64,000 bases of DNA, from contig NZ_JAIGNP010000003.1 of NCBI RefSeq assembly GCF_019711535.1, positions 744,001-808,000 on the forward strand, in the 5' to 3' direction. The translations under genes and the position numbers were made by a program. Source of the stretch: Qipengyuania aestuarii (lineage in GTDB: Bacteria; Pseudomonadota; Alphaproteobacteria; Sphingomonadales; Sphingomonadaceae). The notes under the pieces are model-generated. The model was given only the letters and a program-made list of their open reading frames with translations. It made no database searches and was not told the DNA's origin. Of this stretch, positions 8,515-16,314 are shown piece by piece (positions within the stretch are counted from its first letter, which is position 1; each line of letters begins with the position of its first letter).

Positions 8515-10356
8515 CTAAGCGCGGGAACTCAGGATCGCGTCGAGGAGCCGGGGTGCATCGCCGTGTTCTTCGAGTGACGGGTAGCGCTGGCCAGTAGGAC
8601 AATCGATCTTCACCGTTTTCACCCGGTCGAGCCGTTTCACCACCAGGATCACGCTGCCGCCACTGTCGGCGCACGTATCGATCGCATCCTGCATCGCTGC
8701 ATGCGAATAGGATGTCTCGCCGACGGACAGTATCTCCATGCCCTTGACGATCCCGGCCTTGAAGGCCGGCCCGTCCCACATCACGTCGATCACTTTCGCG
8801 TTCAGACCCATCTTAATTCCTAGCGAATAAGAGAAGTCGAAATAGGAATGGTGTGTCTGATCGTCGGCCTGCCAACCCGATGGGCTGTCGTGCCAGACCA
8901 AACGATAACCGCCGTTTTCGATCCCGGCATAGGGGGCGTGCGGGGCAATGCCATCGACGCGGGAAGCGAAGAAATCGGCCCAGTTGTACTCGAAGGTCTC
9001 TGCCAGCGCTTCAATAAGCTGATCCCGCCCATAAGGTTTCGGCTTCAATCGCTCATGTGGCTCCCAGGCGCCGTCAGGCGCGAAGAAGCTGCGCATCAGA
9101 TCATCCAGCGAGCGTTCGCCTGCGGTCCCGCTGCGGATGATAGTGTCCGCTTCCAACCAGATCAGCAGACCTTCGGAATAATAGTCTTCGGACCGCTGCC
9201 AGCTCTGCCAGGGCTGCACCTCGCGCGCGGTGAATATCGGATCGTTGTCGGTATCGGCCAGCGGGCGCCAGTTGCGGCCCGGACGATTATCGTAGGTGGC
9301 GAAGATCAGCGCGAATGCCTCACGGGTCAGCTGCGGCGAAATCAAGCCGCAGCGTGCTGCCAGAACATGGCCGTAATACTGCGTCAGCCCTTCGTAGACC
9401 CACATCAGCTCGTTGGTCATGCGGCTGAAATCGCTCTGGAAATTACCTTGCGGCACGCGGTATTTGCCGACCCATGCATGGACGTATTCATGCGGAAGAA
9501 GGTCGCGCTCCGTGGTGGAGCTTTGCCACTTGCTGAAGTAGGTCGCGCGAACGCCTTCTTCGCTACAGTTTTCATGTTCCAGTCCCATCCGCCCGATCTG
9601 GTCGGAGCAGGCCATCAGGAAATGGTAGGTCTCGAAGGGCCGGTGGCCGAACAGTGCATCGGCTTCTGCGATCAGGCGTCTGTGGCATTCGAGTTCTTCG
9701 GAATTCTGCGGCAACTGGTCTTGGCGGTCGGCCGCGATCAGCAAGGTAACGCTGTCGTCAAGGTGTTCGCGGTGCGTATGGATGCCGGCCAGAACCGGGC
9801 AATCGATCAGCGTCCGCACATCGACCGGATCGAAGCGAACGAATCCATCCTCCGGCACAATGCGCTCTTCGTCTCCTATGCCCAAGGCGCAAGCCCAGTC
9901 CCACCCTTGCGGTAAGCGCAAAGCGGGCTCGATCATTATTTCGTCGATCGGTGAGTCGGCGGGGTAGAGCAGGCATTCCTCCCAGTGGAACCGCAAAATC
10001 TCGTCGCTGACCATGATCCGCCCCTGGTTGGACTGGGTTGGGGAGAGTGACTGGTGCGTTATTTCAAGGCGTCGCGCGCCTTCGGTAAGGTGGACGATGA
10101 TACGAAAGGGATCGTCCGGATCGCGTTGCCAGCGGCATGGTACGCCGTCTGCCCGAAATTGCAGGCCGGCGAGCCTGTCGATCGCACCGCGCGGCGCATG
10201 ATATGCTGGGAGCCACTTGGCCAGAGTGAGCGCGACCCGACCCTTTTGCTCGCATACCAGAAGGCCTTGTCTGCACCAGAAGATAGCGCGCGCGACATCT
10301 GTCGCGTCCACAGTGAGCTGTATGGGCGAGGCTCGCTCGGTGCTCGATTGGCCCAC
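8515..10356 (-). CDS. M61-family (glycyl aminopeptidase-like) metallopeptidase with PDZ domain
   Basis: A 613-residue protein. It has an N-terminal beta domain, then a gluzincin catalytic domain with HEYVHAW (H289, E290, H293) and a downstream glutamate ligand in MWVYEGLTQYYG. A C-terminal PDZ-like domain follows (AKVIDVMWDGPAFKAGIVKG). This order is that of M61 peptidases, which remove N-terminal Gly/Ala from peptides. No signal peptide is evident at the predicted start, unlike many family members, so it may be cytoplasmic or the start may be mis-set. It stands alone between a decayed MscS tail and a divergent amidotransferase gene. Confidence 0.85.
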   Translation of the reverse strand: MGQSSTERASPIQLTVDATDVARAIFWCRQGLLVCEQKGRVALTLAKWLPAYHAPRGAIDRLAGLQFRADGVPCRWQRDPDDPFRIIVHLTEGARRLEITHQSLSPTQSNQGRIMVSDEILRFHWEECLLYPADSPIDEIMIEPALRLPQGWDWACALGIGDEERIVPEDGFVRFDPVDVRTLIDCPVLAGIHTHREHLDDSVTLLIAADRQDQLPQNSEELECHRRLIAEADALFGHRPFETYHFLMACSDQIGRMGLEHENCSEEGVRATYFSKWQSSTTERDLLPHEYVHAWVGKYRVPQGNFQSDFSRMTNELMWVYEGLTQYYGHVLAARCGLISPQLTREAFALIFATYDNRPGRNWRPLADTDNDPIFTAREVQPWQSWQRSEDYYSEGLLIWLEADTIIRSGTAGERSLDDLMRSFFAPDGAWEPHERLKPKPYGRDQLIEALAETFEYNWADFFASRVDGIAPHAPYAGIENGGYRLVWHDSPSGWQADDQTHHSYFDFSYSLGIKMGLNAKVIDVMWDGPAFKAGIVKGMEILSVGETSYSHAAMQDAIDTCADSGGSVILVVKRLDRVKTVKIDCPTGQRYPSLEEHGDAPRLLDAILSSRA

Positions 10357-10408
10357 TGGTATCCTCCCTTTCGGTCAGCTTCTTCCGGCTTTGCAAAGCA
10401 CGCTGCAG

Positions 10409-10428
10409 ATATTCGAACTTGCGAATAT
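10409..10428. promoter_or_regulatory. Palindrome in a divergent promoter region (possible operator)
   Basis: ATATTCG and CGAATAT flank a 6-nt spacer, 59 bp before the amidotransferase ATG and 52 bp before the divergent M61 gene. An AT-rich palindrome midway between two divergent starts suits a repressor site. No partner regulator is visible. Confidence 0.3.
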
Positions 10429-10487
10429 ATCGCTGTCGTTCCAGTAAACCACCGGACTACGAAAGCGGCAAGATCCGGGGCAAAAGC

Positions 10488-11294
10488 ATGTGCGAACTTT
10501 TTGCGATGAGCGCTTCGGAGCCGCACACCGTGCGATACGAGCTCGACCTGTTTGCACAGGAGGGGGGAGAAAAGCATCGCAACCGCGATGGCTGGGGTAT
10601 CCTGTTCGCCCAGGATCGTGACGCCTTTCTTTTCCGGGAACCCGATCCTGCCGCATCCAGCGAACTGGCGAAGATGGTGGTGCGCCAAGATCGGCCATGC
10701 AGGCATTTGATCGCGCATGTACGCCGCGCGTCCGCCGGAAAACCGGCCCTAGCCAACACCCATCCTTTCGACCGCGTGGTGCGCGGGCAAAGGATTGCGT
10801 TTGCGCATAACGGCGATTTGCCGAATATCCAAACCTGCGAAGATGCGCCCGCTCTGATCGGTCAGCGGATCGGCGATACGGACTCCGAGCTGGCCTTCCT
10901 GATGCTGTTGCACCGGCTGGCCGCGGCGAATGCAACTACCCCTTTGGATCGCCATGATGTCTTCGCCCGCTTCGCTTCGGAACTGCGCGAACTCGGCAGC
11001 GCGAACTTTCTATTCTTCGATGGCGAACTTCTCTTCGTCCATGCCGACCGGCGCAAGTTCGAGACCGAGGACGGGCTGACCGATCCGCGCGAGCCGGGAC
11101 TGAATATCCGGTCTTTCGAAGGCAGGCATTCGGGACAGACTTGGACTACGCGGGGTGCCAAAATCGAGAACATCACCGCGCCGCTCCACCTCTTCGCGTC
11201 GGTGCCGCTGGACGAAAACGGGTGGGAGCCTCTGGCTCGCGGCTGTGTCCTAGTCTTAAAAGACGGCGCGATCCTGGCGCGTGCCCAAACCTGA
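10488..11294 (+). CDS. Class II glutamine amidotransferase (YafJ/DUG3-like)
   Basis: A 268-residue protein when started at the ATG at 10488, giving MCELFAMS. Cys2 becomes the N-terminal nucleophile after methionine removal, the hallmark of Ntn-type class II amidotransferases; the upstream in-frame ATG would bury it and is rejected. Further family features are HRNRDGWG, LIAHVRRASAG and AHNGDL. Relatives hydrolyse gamma-glutamyl bonds or glutamine, but the physiological acceptor is unknown. It is followed 38 bp later by a PoxB-like gene on the same strand. Confidence 0.85.
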   Translation: MCELFAMSASEPHTVRYELDLFAQEGGEKHRNRDGWGILFAQDRDAFLFREPDPAASSELAKMVVRQDRPCRHLIAHVRRASAGKPALANTHPFDRVVRGQRIAFAHNGDLPNIQTCEDAPALIGQRIGDTDSELAFLMLLHRLAAANATTPLDRHDVFARFASELRELGSANFLFFDGELLFVHADRRKFETEDGLTDPREPGLNIRSFEGRHSGQTWTTRGAKIENITAPLHLFASVPLDENGWEPLARGCVLVLKDGAILARAQT

Positions 11295-11332
11295 CGCGGC
11301 GCTGCCCGCGCCGCCGCATCAAAGGAAATTGC

Positions 11333-13048
11333 ATGTCGAAGACTGTCGCCGAAATCGTTGTCGATGCGCTGGAAAAAGCCGGGGCGAAGCGGGTGTATGG
11401 AATCCCCGGCGACACGATCAATCATTTCACCAACGCTGTCGCCAAGAGTGATCTGCGCTGGGTCGGTGTGCGCCATGAAGAAGCGGGCGCCTTTGCGGCT
11501 GGCGGCGAATCCTACATGACCGGTGAATTGTCGGTTTGCGCCGGAACGTGCGGTCCGGGCTCGCTCCATTTCGTAAACGGCATTTATGAAAGTCACCGCA
11601 ACGGTGCGCCCGTCTTGCTCATCGCATCGGATGTCGCGCGCACTGAAAAAGGCTTCGACTTCCCGCAGGAGGTGGAGCAGAAAAAGATCTACGAGCAGCA
11701 TTCGCATTTTTGCGAATACATCTCGCACCCTTCGCAGGCGCGGCGCATCGTCACCAAGGCAGCGCAGGCCGCGCTGACGAAAAAGGGCGTGGCGGTGGTG
11801 ATCGTCAATGGCGACATGTTTACCGAGAAGGACGACGATGCGATGGACTGGCAGGTCTATCGCCCGCAGCCGGTGTGCCGCCCGAATGACGCGGAAATGG
11901 CTGAGCTGGCCGCGATGGTCGATGCTGCCGGCAGGGTGTCCGTCTATGCGGGGATCGGGGCGCGTCATGCGCGCGAAGAGATCATGGCACTGTGCGGAAA
12001 GCTGAAGGCCCCGATGGTGCACACCACGCGCGCCAAGGAGTTTCTCGAACCGAACAACCCTTACAATGTCGGCGTCAACGGTATCCTCGGCAACAGGGCT
12101 GGTGTGAACGCGCTGGAGAATGCCGATCTGGTCATCAGCCTGGGCTGCGACTTCGCCTACACCCAGTATTATCCGGACGGAAAAAAGATCGTCCAGATCG
12201 ACATCGATCCCACGCATCTCGGCAGACGTTCGGCCATTCACCTCGGTTTGGTCGGCGATGCCAAGTCGACTATGGCCGCGCTGCTGCCGCTGGTTGCGGC
12301 AAAATCGGGCGACGATCACCTCAAGGCACACAAGACGCAATGGCAGGAGGATCTCGAAGGATACCAGAAGCAGGCGGACGAAAGCGATGCCCGCCTTATC
12401 CATCCGCAATTTGTCGCCAACATGCTGGATGGCAAAGCGGCGGACGATGCAATCTTTGTATCCGATGCGGGCACGTCGATGGTCTGGATGCTCCGTCATA
12501 TCGAAGCAAACGGAGACCGTCGTTTCCTCAACACCCTGCTCCACGGCACGATGGCAAGCGGGATGCCCCAGGCGATGGGCATCAAGCTCGCCTATCCCGA
12601 GAGACAGGTGATCGCCATGTGCGGCGACGGCAGTCTGACCATGCTGATGGGCGAATTGCTGACATTGGTTCAGGAGAAAATCCCGCTGAAGCTCGTCGTC
12701 TTTCACAACGACACCTTCGGCTTCGTGGAGATGGAACAGCGCGTCGAAGGGCTGGTCGATCATTACACGGGGCTCAACAATCCGGATTTTGCAAAGCTGG
12801 CTGAGGCATGCGGAATTTCAGGCTGGCATGTCGAAAACGCAGAAATGCTCGAGGCGGCGATGGACGCTTGGCTGCGGCATGACGGACCGGCGCTTCTGGA
12901 TGTGAAGGTCAACCAGATGGAGTTGGTCATGCCCCCCAAGATCGAATCCTCACAGGTCGCCGGGACGGCACTGTTCGGCGTCAAGGCCGTTCTGGACGGC
13001 CGCGCGAAGGAGGTCATTGACTTGCTGCGCAATAATTTCTTGCGGTAA
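11333..13048 (+). CDS. poxB: Thiamine-pyrophosphate pyruvate dehydrogenase (quinone)-like enzyme
   Basis: A 571-residue TPP enzyme, close to the 572 residues of E. coli PoxB. The ATG at 11333 follows an AAGGAAA ribosome site. The N-terminal Pyr domain shows YGIPGDTINHF and a catalytic Glu in VRHEEAGAFAAGGES. The middle domain resembles the FAD/structural domain of the acetolactate synthase family. The PP domain has GDGSLTMLMGELLTL, the Mg-TPP motif, with FHNDTFG. PoxB oxidises pyruvate to acetate and CO2 and reduces ubiquinone at the membrane. An acetolactate-synthase-like or oxalyl-type activity cannot be excluded, but length and the C-terminal extension favour PoxB. Confidence 0.8.
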   Translation: MSKTVAEIVVDALEKAGAKRVYGIPGDTINHFTNAVAKSDLRWVGVRHEEAGAFAAGGESYMTGELSVCAGTCGPGSLHFVNGIYESHRNGAPVLLIASDVARTEKGFDFPQEVEQKKIYEQHSHFCEYISHPSQARRIVTKAAQAALTKKGVAVVIVNGDMFTEKDDDAMDWQVYRPQPVCRPNDAEMAELAAMVDAAGRVSVYAGIGARHAREEIMALCGKLKAPMVHTTRAKEFLEPNNPYNVGVNGILGNRAGVNALENADLVISLGCDFAYTQYYPDGKKIVQIDIDPTHLGRRSAIHLGLVGDAKSTMAALLPLVAAKSGDDHLKAHKTQWQEDLEGYQKQADESDARLIHPQFVANMLDGKAADDAIFVSDAGTSMVWMLRHIEANGDRRFLNTLLHGTMASGMPQAMGIKLAYPERQVIAMCGDGSLTMLMGELLTLVQEKIPLKLVVFHNDTFGFVEMEQRVEGLVDHYTGLNNPDFAKLAEACGISGWHVENAEMLEAAMDAWLRHDGPALLDVKVNQMELVMPPKIESSQVAGTALFGVKAVLDGRAKEVIDLLRNNFLR

Positions 13049-13084
13049 TGAAGCGGCGCTCTCTCCTTACGCTTAGATAAAAGC

Positions 13085-13116
13085 GGCCTCGGTTGCGATA
13101 TGCAGAAGGCCTTTTA
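13085..13116 (+). terminator. Weak hairpin terminator after the poxB-like gene
   Basis: GGCCT (13085-13089) pairs with AGGCC (13107-13111), with an inner TGC/GCA pairing, followed by TTTTA. It lies 37 bp after the poxB stop. Confidence 0.35.
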
Positions 13117-13172
13117 TGCGCACCTAAAAGGTTGCGGCGTTCGCTTTCCCTCTGGTCTAAAACTCAACCAAG

Positions 13173-13362
13173 GCTTTCGCGGACGACTTCTGCGTGGGCC
13201 TCGCGAACGAACTCAAAAATACGCCCGTAGTAATACCTGCCTCATGCCGGGATTGACCGACACGCAATTCTTCAAGTGCGCCGGAATAGAAAAAGCGAAC
13301 GCCGGGCAGATGGAAAACAAGGCACACCCGCCCAAGGTCGGTTTGGATCAGGAGCGATGCAT
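13173..13362 (+). pseudogene. Short-chain dehydrogenase (SDR), frameshifted C-terminal remnant
   Basis: Frame 13173 reads AFADDFCVGLANELKNTPVV, and the next frame continues TCLMPGLTDTQFFKCAGIE, then GQMENKAHPPKVGLDQ. Together these match the region after the catalytic YxxxK of classical SDRs (ANELK..VV.TCLMPG.TDT.FF). One frameshift near 13230 separates the halves, and no Rossmann N-terminus or catalytic motif is found upstream. It is a decayed gene fragment. Confidence 0.6.
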
Positions 13363-13379
13363 CTCCGTCCGCGGTTGAA

Positions 13380-13811
13380 GAACGAATACTGAGCCAACAG
13401 CTAGCCAGGATGATTGAGCGCGATTATTGAGGTGCAAGCTCTTGTTGAACTGGTGGCGAGATCCTGAGCGTGCTGCTTTCTAGATTTAGGTGATCTTAAA
13501 GTATCTCTTACGAGAGAAGGTGCCGCTGTTATCGACGCTAGCCTGAACCAGCGGCAGCTTTCGAGTGAAAATTGCGACCAACTGAATGACTGAAATGAGG
13601 GCGCATGCTGCGGTTATAAGGGTAGGGGAACTCGAGATTTCCAATGATCATAGTGCCCATCACTTTCATGTCGGGTGCGCCATGATCTCCCGTTCTAGAC
13701 ACAACCATCTGTTATTCCCGGGGTAATTTCGCAGGTGCCAGGCGAATTGTGATTTGCGTGCGATCCGTGGCATAGTCCGCCACTGGCTGGGAAACTGGGT
13801 AGGGAAGAGCC
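13380..13811. other. Degraded intergenic stretch without a clear gene
   Basis: No credible open gene is seen. One short frame (13492-13593) reads LKVSLTREGAAVIDASL before a stop and faintly resembles the wing region of MarR-type regulators, but it is too short to assert. A 5-bp stem (TCTCT/AGAGA, 13504-13517) is present. The stretch follows the SDR remnant and precedes the DUF4402 cluster, so its 3' end should contain that cluster's promoter. Confidence 0.4.
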
Positions 13812-14366
13812 ATGCGATCCGTTGTTCACTTTTCGCTATGCGCGCTCGCCATCCTCGGGCTGGCAATCCCCTCGGTCACCCTCGCCCAGCCCCGCTCCGG
13901 CGACCTGCGGCTGCGGACCGACGGCGAGCTGAAGTTCGGCACCTTCATGGTCTTCGGCAGCGGCGCGCGAAGTGTGAGCGCATCGGGCGCGGTGGTGGAC
14001 CAATCGATCGTGGCTCTGGAAGGAACAAAGGCCCGGCCCGGCCAGTTTACAGTGGAGTATGAACGAAAAGGCGCGAACACGAGGGCTCTCACAGTGACGA
14101 TCGAACTCGTCATCTCGGCGCCTGCCCAGATCCGCCAAGGCGGGGTCGATGCCCGACTGAGCCAGTTCGAAACGGACCTTCCTGGCTATTCCCGCATTTC
14201 CAACGGACAATCCGTTCGAGTCGAGTTGCCGAATTGCCGGTCCAAGACCTGTACCCGGAGTTTCAACATCGGTGCGCGCCTCGACGTGACGCGCAATTAC
14301 GGGGGCGCGGATATTGCGATCCCGATCGATCTCGACGGGCGGGTGGTGTCAGTGGACTGGTCTTGA
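13812..14366 (+). CDS. Exported DUF4402-like subunit, first of four (cysteine-containing)
   Basis: A 184-residue protein with a clear signal peptide (MRSVVHFSLCALAILGLAIP, cleavage after VTLA). The mature part begins with the FGTF-type strand (LKFGTFMVFGSG) seen in DUF4402 proteins and is beta-rich. A Cys pair (NCRSKTC) may form a disulfide. Unlike the three following relatives it ends in VSVDWS instead of a YN terminus, so it may be a minor or tip component. It opens a same-strand run ending in chaperone and usher genes. No enzymatic motif is seen. Confidence 0.65.
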   Translation: MRSVVHFSLCALAILGLAIPSVTLAQPRSGDLRLRTDGELKFGTFMVFGSGARSVSASGAVVDQSIVALEGTKARPGQFTVEYERKGANTRALTVTIELVISAPAQIRQGGVDARLSQFETDLPGYSRISNGQSVRVELPNCRSKTCTRSFNIGARLDVTRNYGGADIAIPIDLDGRVVSVDWS

Positions 14367-14932
14367 GGCCCGAGCGGCTGCTTCCTGACCTCCGCCCTCC
14401 CTTCTGGGCGCTCACATTATGCGCAATTCTGCTACCATATCAGGCGGTGGCCCGCGAAACGGGAATCTCCCAAGGCACTGCCACCGCCCAAGTTGTCGAG
14501 CCCATCCGCACGGTCCCGCTGGAGGATCTATCCTTCGGCGCGATCTCGGTCGCGCAAGGGCGGGCGGGAAAAGTCCGCGTTGATTCCGATGGGGCGACGG
14601 TCACGTATATTGACGGGGTTAAACCCCAATGCGGTGCCCGCGCCAATTGCTCTCCGCATCCAGGCAGTTTCTCGGTTTTCGGTGCTGCCCACCAAGCCTA
14701 TGAAGTGTCCCTGCCATCTCAGATCACGGCCCATGGCCGCAGGACAGGCCGGGGGCTGGTCGTCGGAGATCTGGAAATGCGCAGTTCCAACAATCCTTCC
14801 TTGCGCCATGGTGGCCGACTTGATGGGGACGGAAGAGATACCTTTTTTGTCGGCGGTAGTCTGTCTGTGCCCGCAGGTATTGAAGCGGATGTCTTCACCG
14901 CAGAGCTGCCGGTTACCGTTTCCTACAATTGA
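14363..14932 (+). CDS. Exported DUF4402-family subunit, second (cysteine pair)
   Basis: The frame is open upstream, but the only start that yields a signal peptide is the TTG at 14363, which overlaps the previous stop (TTGA). The leader runs WALTLCAILLPYQAVA. The resulting 189-residue protein has TATAQVVEPIRTVPLEDLSF, the DUF4402 N-terminal strand, a Cys pair (QCGARANC), and it ends TVSYN like the next two genes. Overlap implies coupled translation with the first subunit. Probably a minor fibre subunit of the adjacent chaperone-usher pathway, by context. Confidence 0.7.
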   Translation: MRPERLLPDLRPPFWALTLCAILLPYQAVARETGISQGTATAQVVEPIRTVPLEDLSFGAISVAQGRAGKVRVDSDGATVTYIDGVKPQCGARANCSPHPGSFSVFGAAHQAYEVSLPSQITAHGRRTGRGLVVGDLEMRSSNNPSLRHGGRLDGDGRDTFFVGGSLSVPAGIEADVFTAELPVTVSYN

Positions 14933-14961
14933 TTGCATTTAGGTTAACCTTAATAAAGGGT

Positions 14962-14984
14962 TTCGCCGACGCATTTCCGGCGAA
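14962..14984 (+). terminator. Hairpin before the putative major subunit gene
   Basis: TTCGCCG and CGGCGAA form a perfect 7-bp stem around a 9-nt loop, 30 bp after the stop at 14932. No strong T tract follows. The 148 bp from here to the next start is AT-richer than its surroundings and probably contains a separate promoter. Confidence 0.4.
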
Positions 14985-15132
14985 GTCACTGGTTAATTTC
15001 ATCTTTAGCAACGATAAGTAAGTTCTTAAGTTTACTGCGGGTAACATTGGTCCCGACGGGAATGGTCAAGTCAGATTCCTGTTTTCGGTAATTTCGGCGA
15101 ACGCCGGAATCAAAATTTGAAGGGGACCAACC

Positions 15133-15630
15133 TTGAAAAAACTCGCAATTCTCGCTGCTGCCGCAGCGGTAGCATCTGGCCCTGCCATGGCTGCCCCTGG
15201 AGATACGGCAACCGCACAAGGTGCGGCTACTGCTGAAGTCGTCGCACCTATCACGCTTGCGCACCAGACCGGCGCCGCGCTCGATTTCGGTACGTTCACC
15301 ACCGGCACCAACGGCGGCACAGTCACGGTGGATCTGACCGGTGCGGGCGTAGCCACCGCCGACGTCACCCTGATTGGCGGTTCGGTAGAAGCTGCCGACC
15401 TTTTCGACGTGACCGGCGATGTGAACCGCAGCTTCGCTATCAGCACCACGCCAGGTTCGGTTTCGAACGGCACCGACACGATGAACTTCACGACTTCGGC
15501 TCCTGCTTCGGCTTCGCTGAACGGATCGGGCGCAGCATCTTTCGCAGTTGGCGGCGTGCTGACTGTGGCAGGCGGTGAGTCCTCCGGTTCCTACACCGGC
15601 ACTTACGACGTTACCATCAGCTATAACTGA
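15133..15630 (+). CDS. DUF4402-family protein, candidate major fibre subunit
   Basis: A 165-residue protein with a signal peptide (MKKLAILAAAAAVASGPAMA). The mature chain is low in complexity, rich in Ala, Gly, Thr and Ser, and has no cysteine, as many major pilins do. It has TATAQGAATAEVVAPITLAH near the N-terminus, LDFGTFTTGTNGG, and ends YDVTISYN. It has its own 200-bp upstream region and is followed at once by a strong hairpin terminator, an arrangement that gives one gene far more transcript than its neighbours. The alternating hydrophobic N-terminal segment could act as a donor strand; this is inference. Confidence 0.75.
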   Translation: MKKLAILAAAAAVASGPAMAAPGDTATAQGAATAEVVAPITLAHQTGAALDFGTFTTGTNGGTVTVDLTGAGVATADVTLIGGSVEAADLFDVTGDVNRSFAISTTPGSVSNGTDTMNFTTSAPASASLNGSGAASFAVGGVLTVAGGESSGSYTGTYDVTISYN

Positions 15631-15642
15631 TTCGACTACGTA

Positions 15643-15686
15643 GGGTGCGGGGGTGACGCATGATTCCCCGCACCCGGCCTCTTTTT
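15643..15686 (+). terminator. Strong intrinsic terminator/attenuator inside the DUF4402 cluster
   Basis: GGGTGCGGGG (15643-15652) pairs perfectly with CCCCGCACCC (15666-15675) and is followed by GGCCTCTTTTT. It lies 12 bp after the stop of the putative major subunit and just upstream of the next gene, so downstream genes would be transcribed by partial read-through. Confidence 0.8.
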
Positions 15687-15701
15687 CGGGAGGGTAGGCC
15701 T

Positions 15702-16232
15702 ATGCTGAAACGTTCCATTTCCCTGCGCCTGGCCATGCTGGCCGGTCTATCCTTGTCGTCACCGGTTCTTGCAGAGCCTGGTACGAGCGCGCAGGAGACC
15801 GGAGCTGCGGCAGCGAATGTGGCGGAACCGATAACTATTCAGCGATTGGCAGACCTGCGTTTCGGGCGGTTCGCATCGCCCTCTACTCCCAGTACTATCC
15901 AGATTACTCCCGCCGGGGCGTTTACTCCGTCGGGCGATGTTACGTCGTCGACCCAGATGGCGCAGCCGGCAAATGGCCGTGGCCCAGCCCAGTTCAGGGT
16001 GCGCCAGGCCGGTAATCGCGGCGGCACAGTCAGGATTCCAGAGACGATTACCCTGAGGAGCGGAGGCAACTCCATGGACGTGACCAGTGTCCAGGGCACC
16101 TTGACCGTCATCTCCGGCTTCGGTCGCTTCCGCGTCTACCGCTTGGATCTCGGCGGAACCTTGCAGGTAAAAGCGAATCAGGCGCCTGGCTCCTATGTCG
16201 GCGACTTCGATGTGACCGTCGTCTACAACTAG
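15702..16232 (+). CDS. Exported DUF4402-family subunit, fourth
   Basis: A 176-residue protein when started at the ATG at 15702, which follows GGGAGGG; an upstream in-frame ATG at 15660 lies within the terminator hairpin and is rejected. The signal peptide ends SSPVLA. The mature chain has AAAANVAEPITIQRLADLRF, the DUF4402 first strand, no cysteines, and ends DFDVTVVYN. Downstream of the terminator, it should be expressed below the preceding gene. Probably a minor or adaptor subunit of the same fibre. Confidence 0.7.
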   Translation: MLKRSISLRLAMLAGLSLSSPVLAEPGTSAQETGAAAANVAEPITIQRLADLRFGRFASPSTPSTIQITPAGAFTPSGDVTSSTQMAQPANGRGPAQFRVRQAGNRGGTVRIPETITLRSGGNSMDVTSVQGTLTVISGFGRFRVYRLDLGGTLQVKANQAPGSYVGDFDVTVVYN

Positions 16233-16314
16233 TCTGGCCCTCCCGACTTACCGAATGTTAACCGTCGAACCGTATCAAGCTCTCTGAAAAAGAGGGCTTT
16301 TGGTCGGCTATCCC

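Noticed and set aside
10862..12763. A 633-codon minus-strand frame opposite poxB-like and amidotransferase genes
   Set aside because: It is His/Arg-rich with no recognisable domain and lies opposite two well-supported genes; it is a GC-codon shadow.
13100..13378. A 92-codon frame as an intact small gene
   Set aside because: Only its second half resembles an SDR and the matching first half is in another frame, so it is a pseudogene piece.
13492..13593. A MarR-like fragment (LKVSLTREGAAVIDASL)
   Set aside because: It is too short and lacks a recognisable helix-turn-helix, so the resemblance may be chance.
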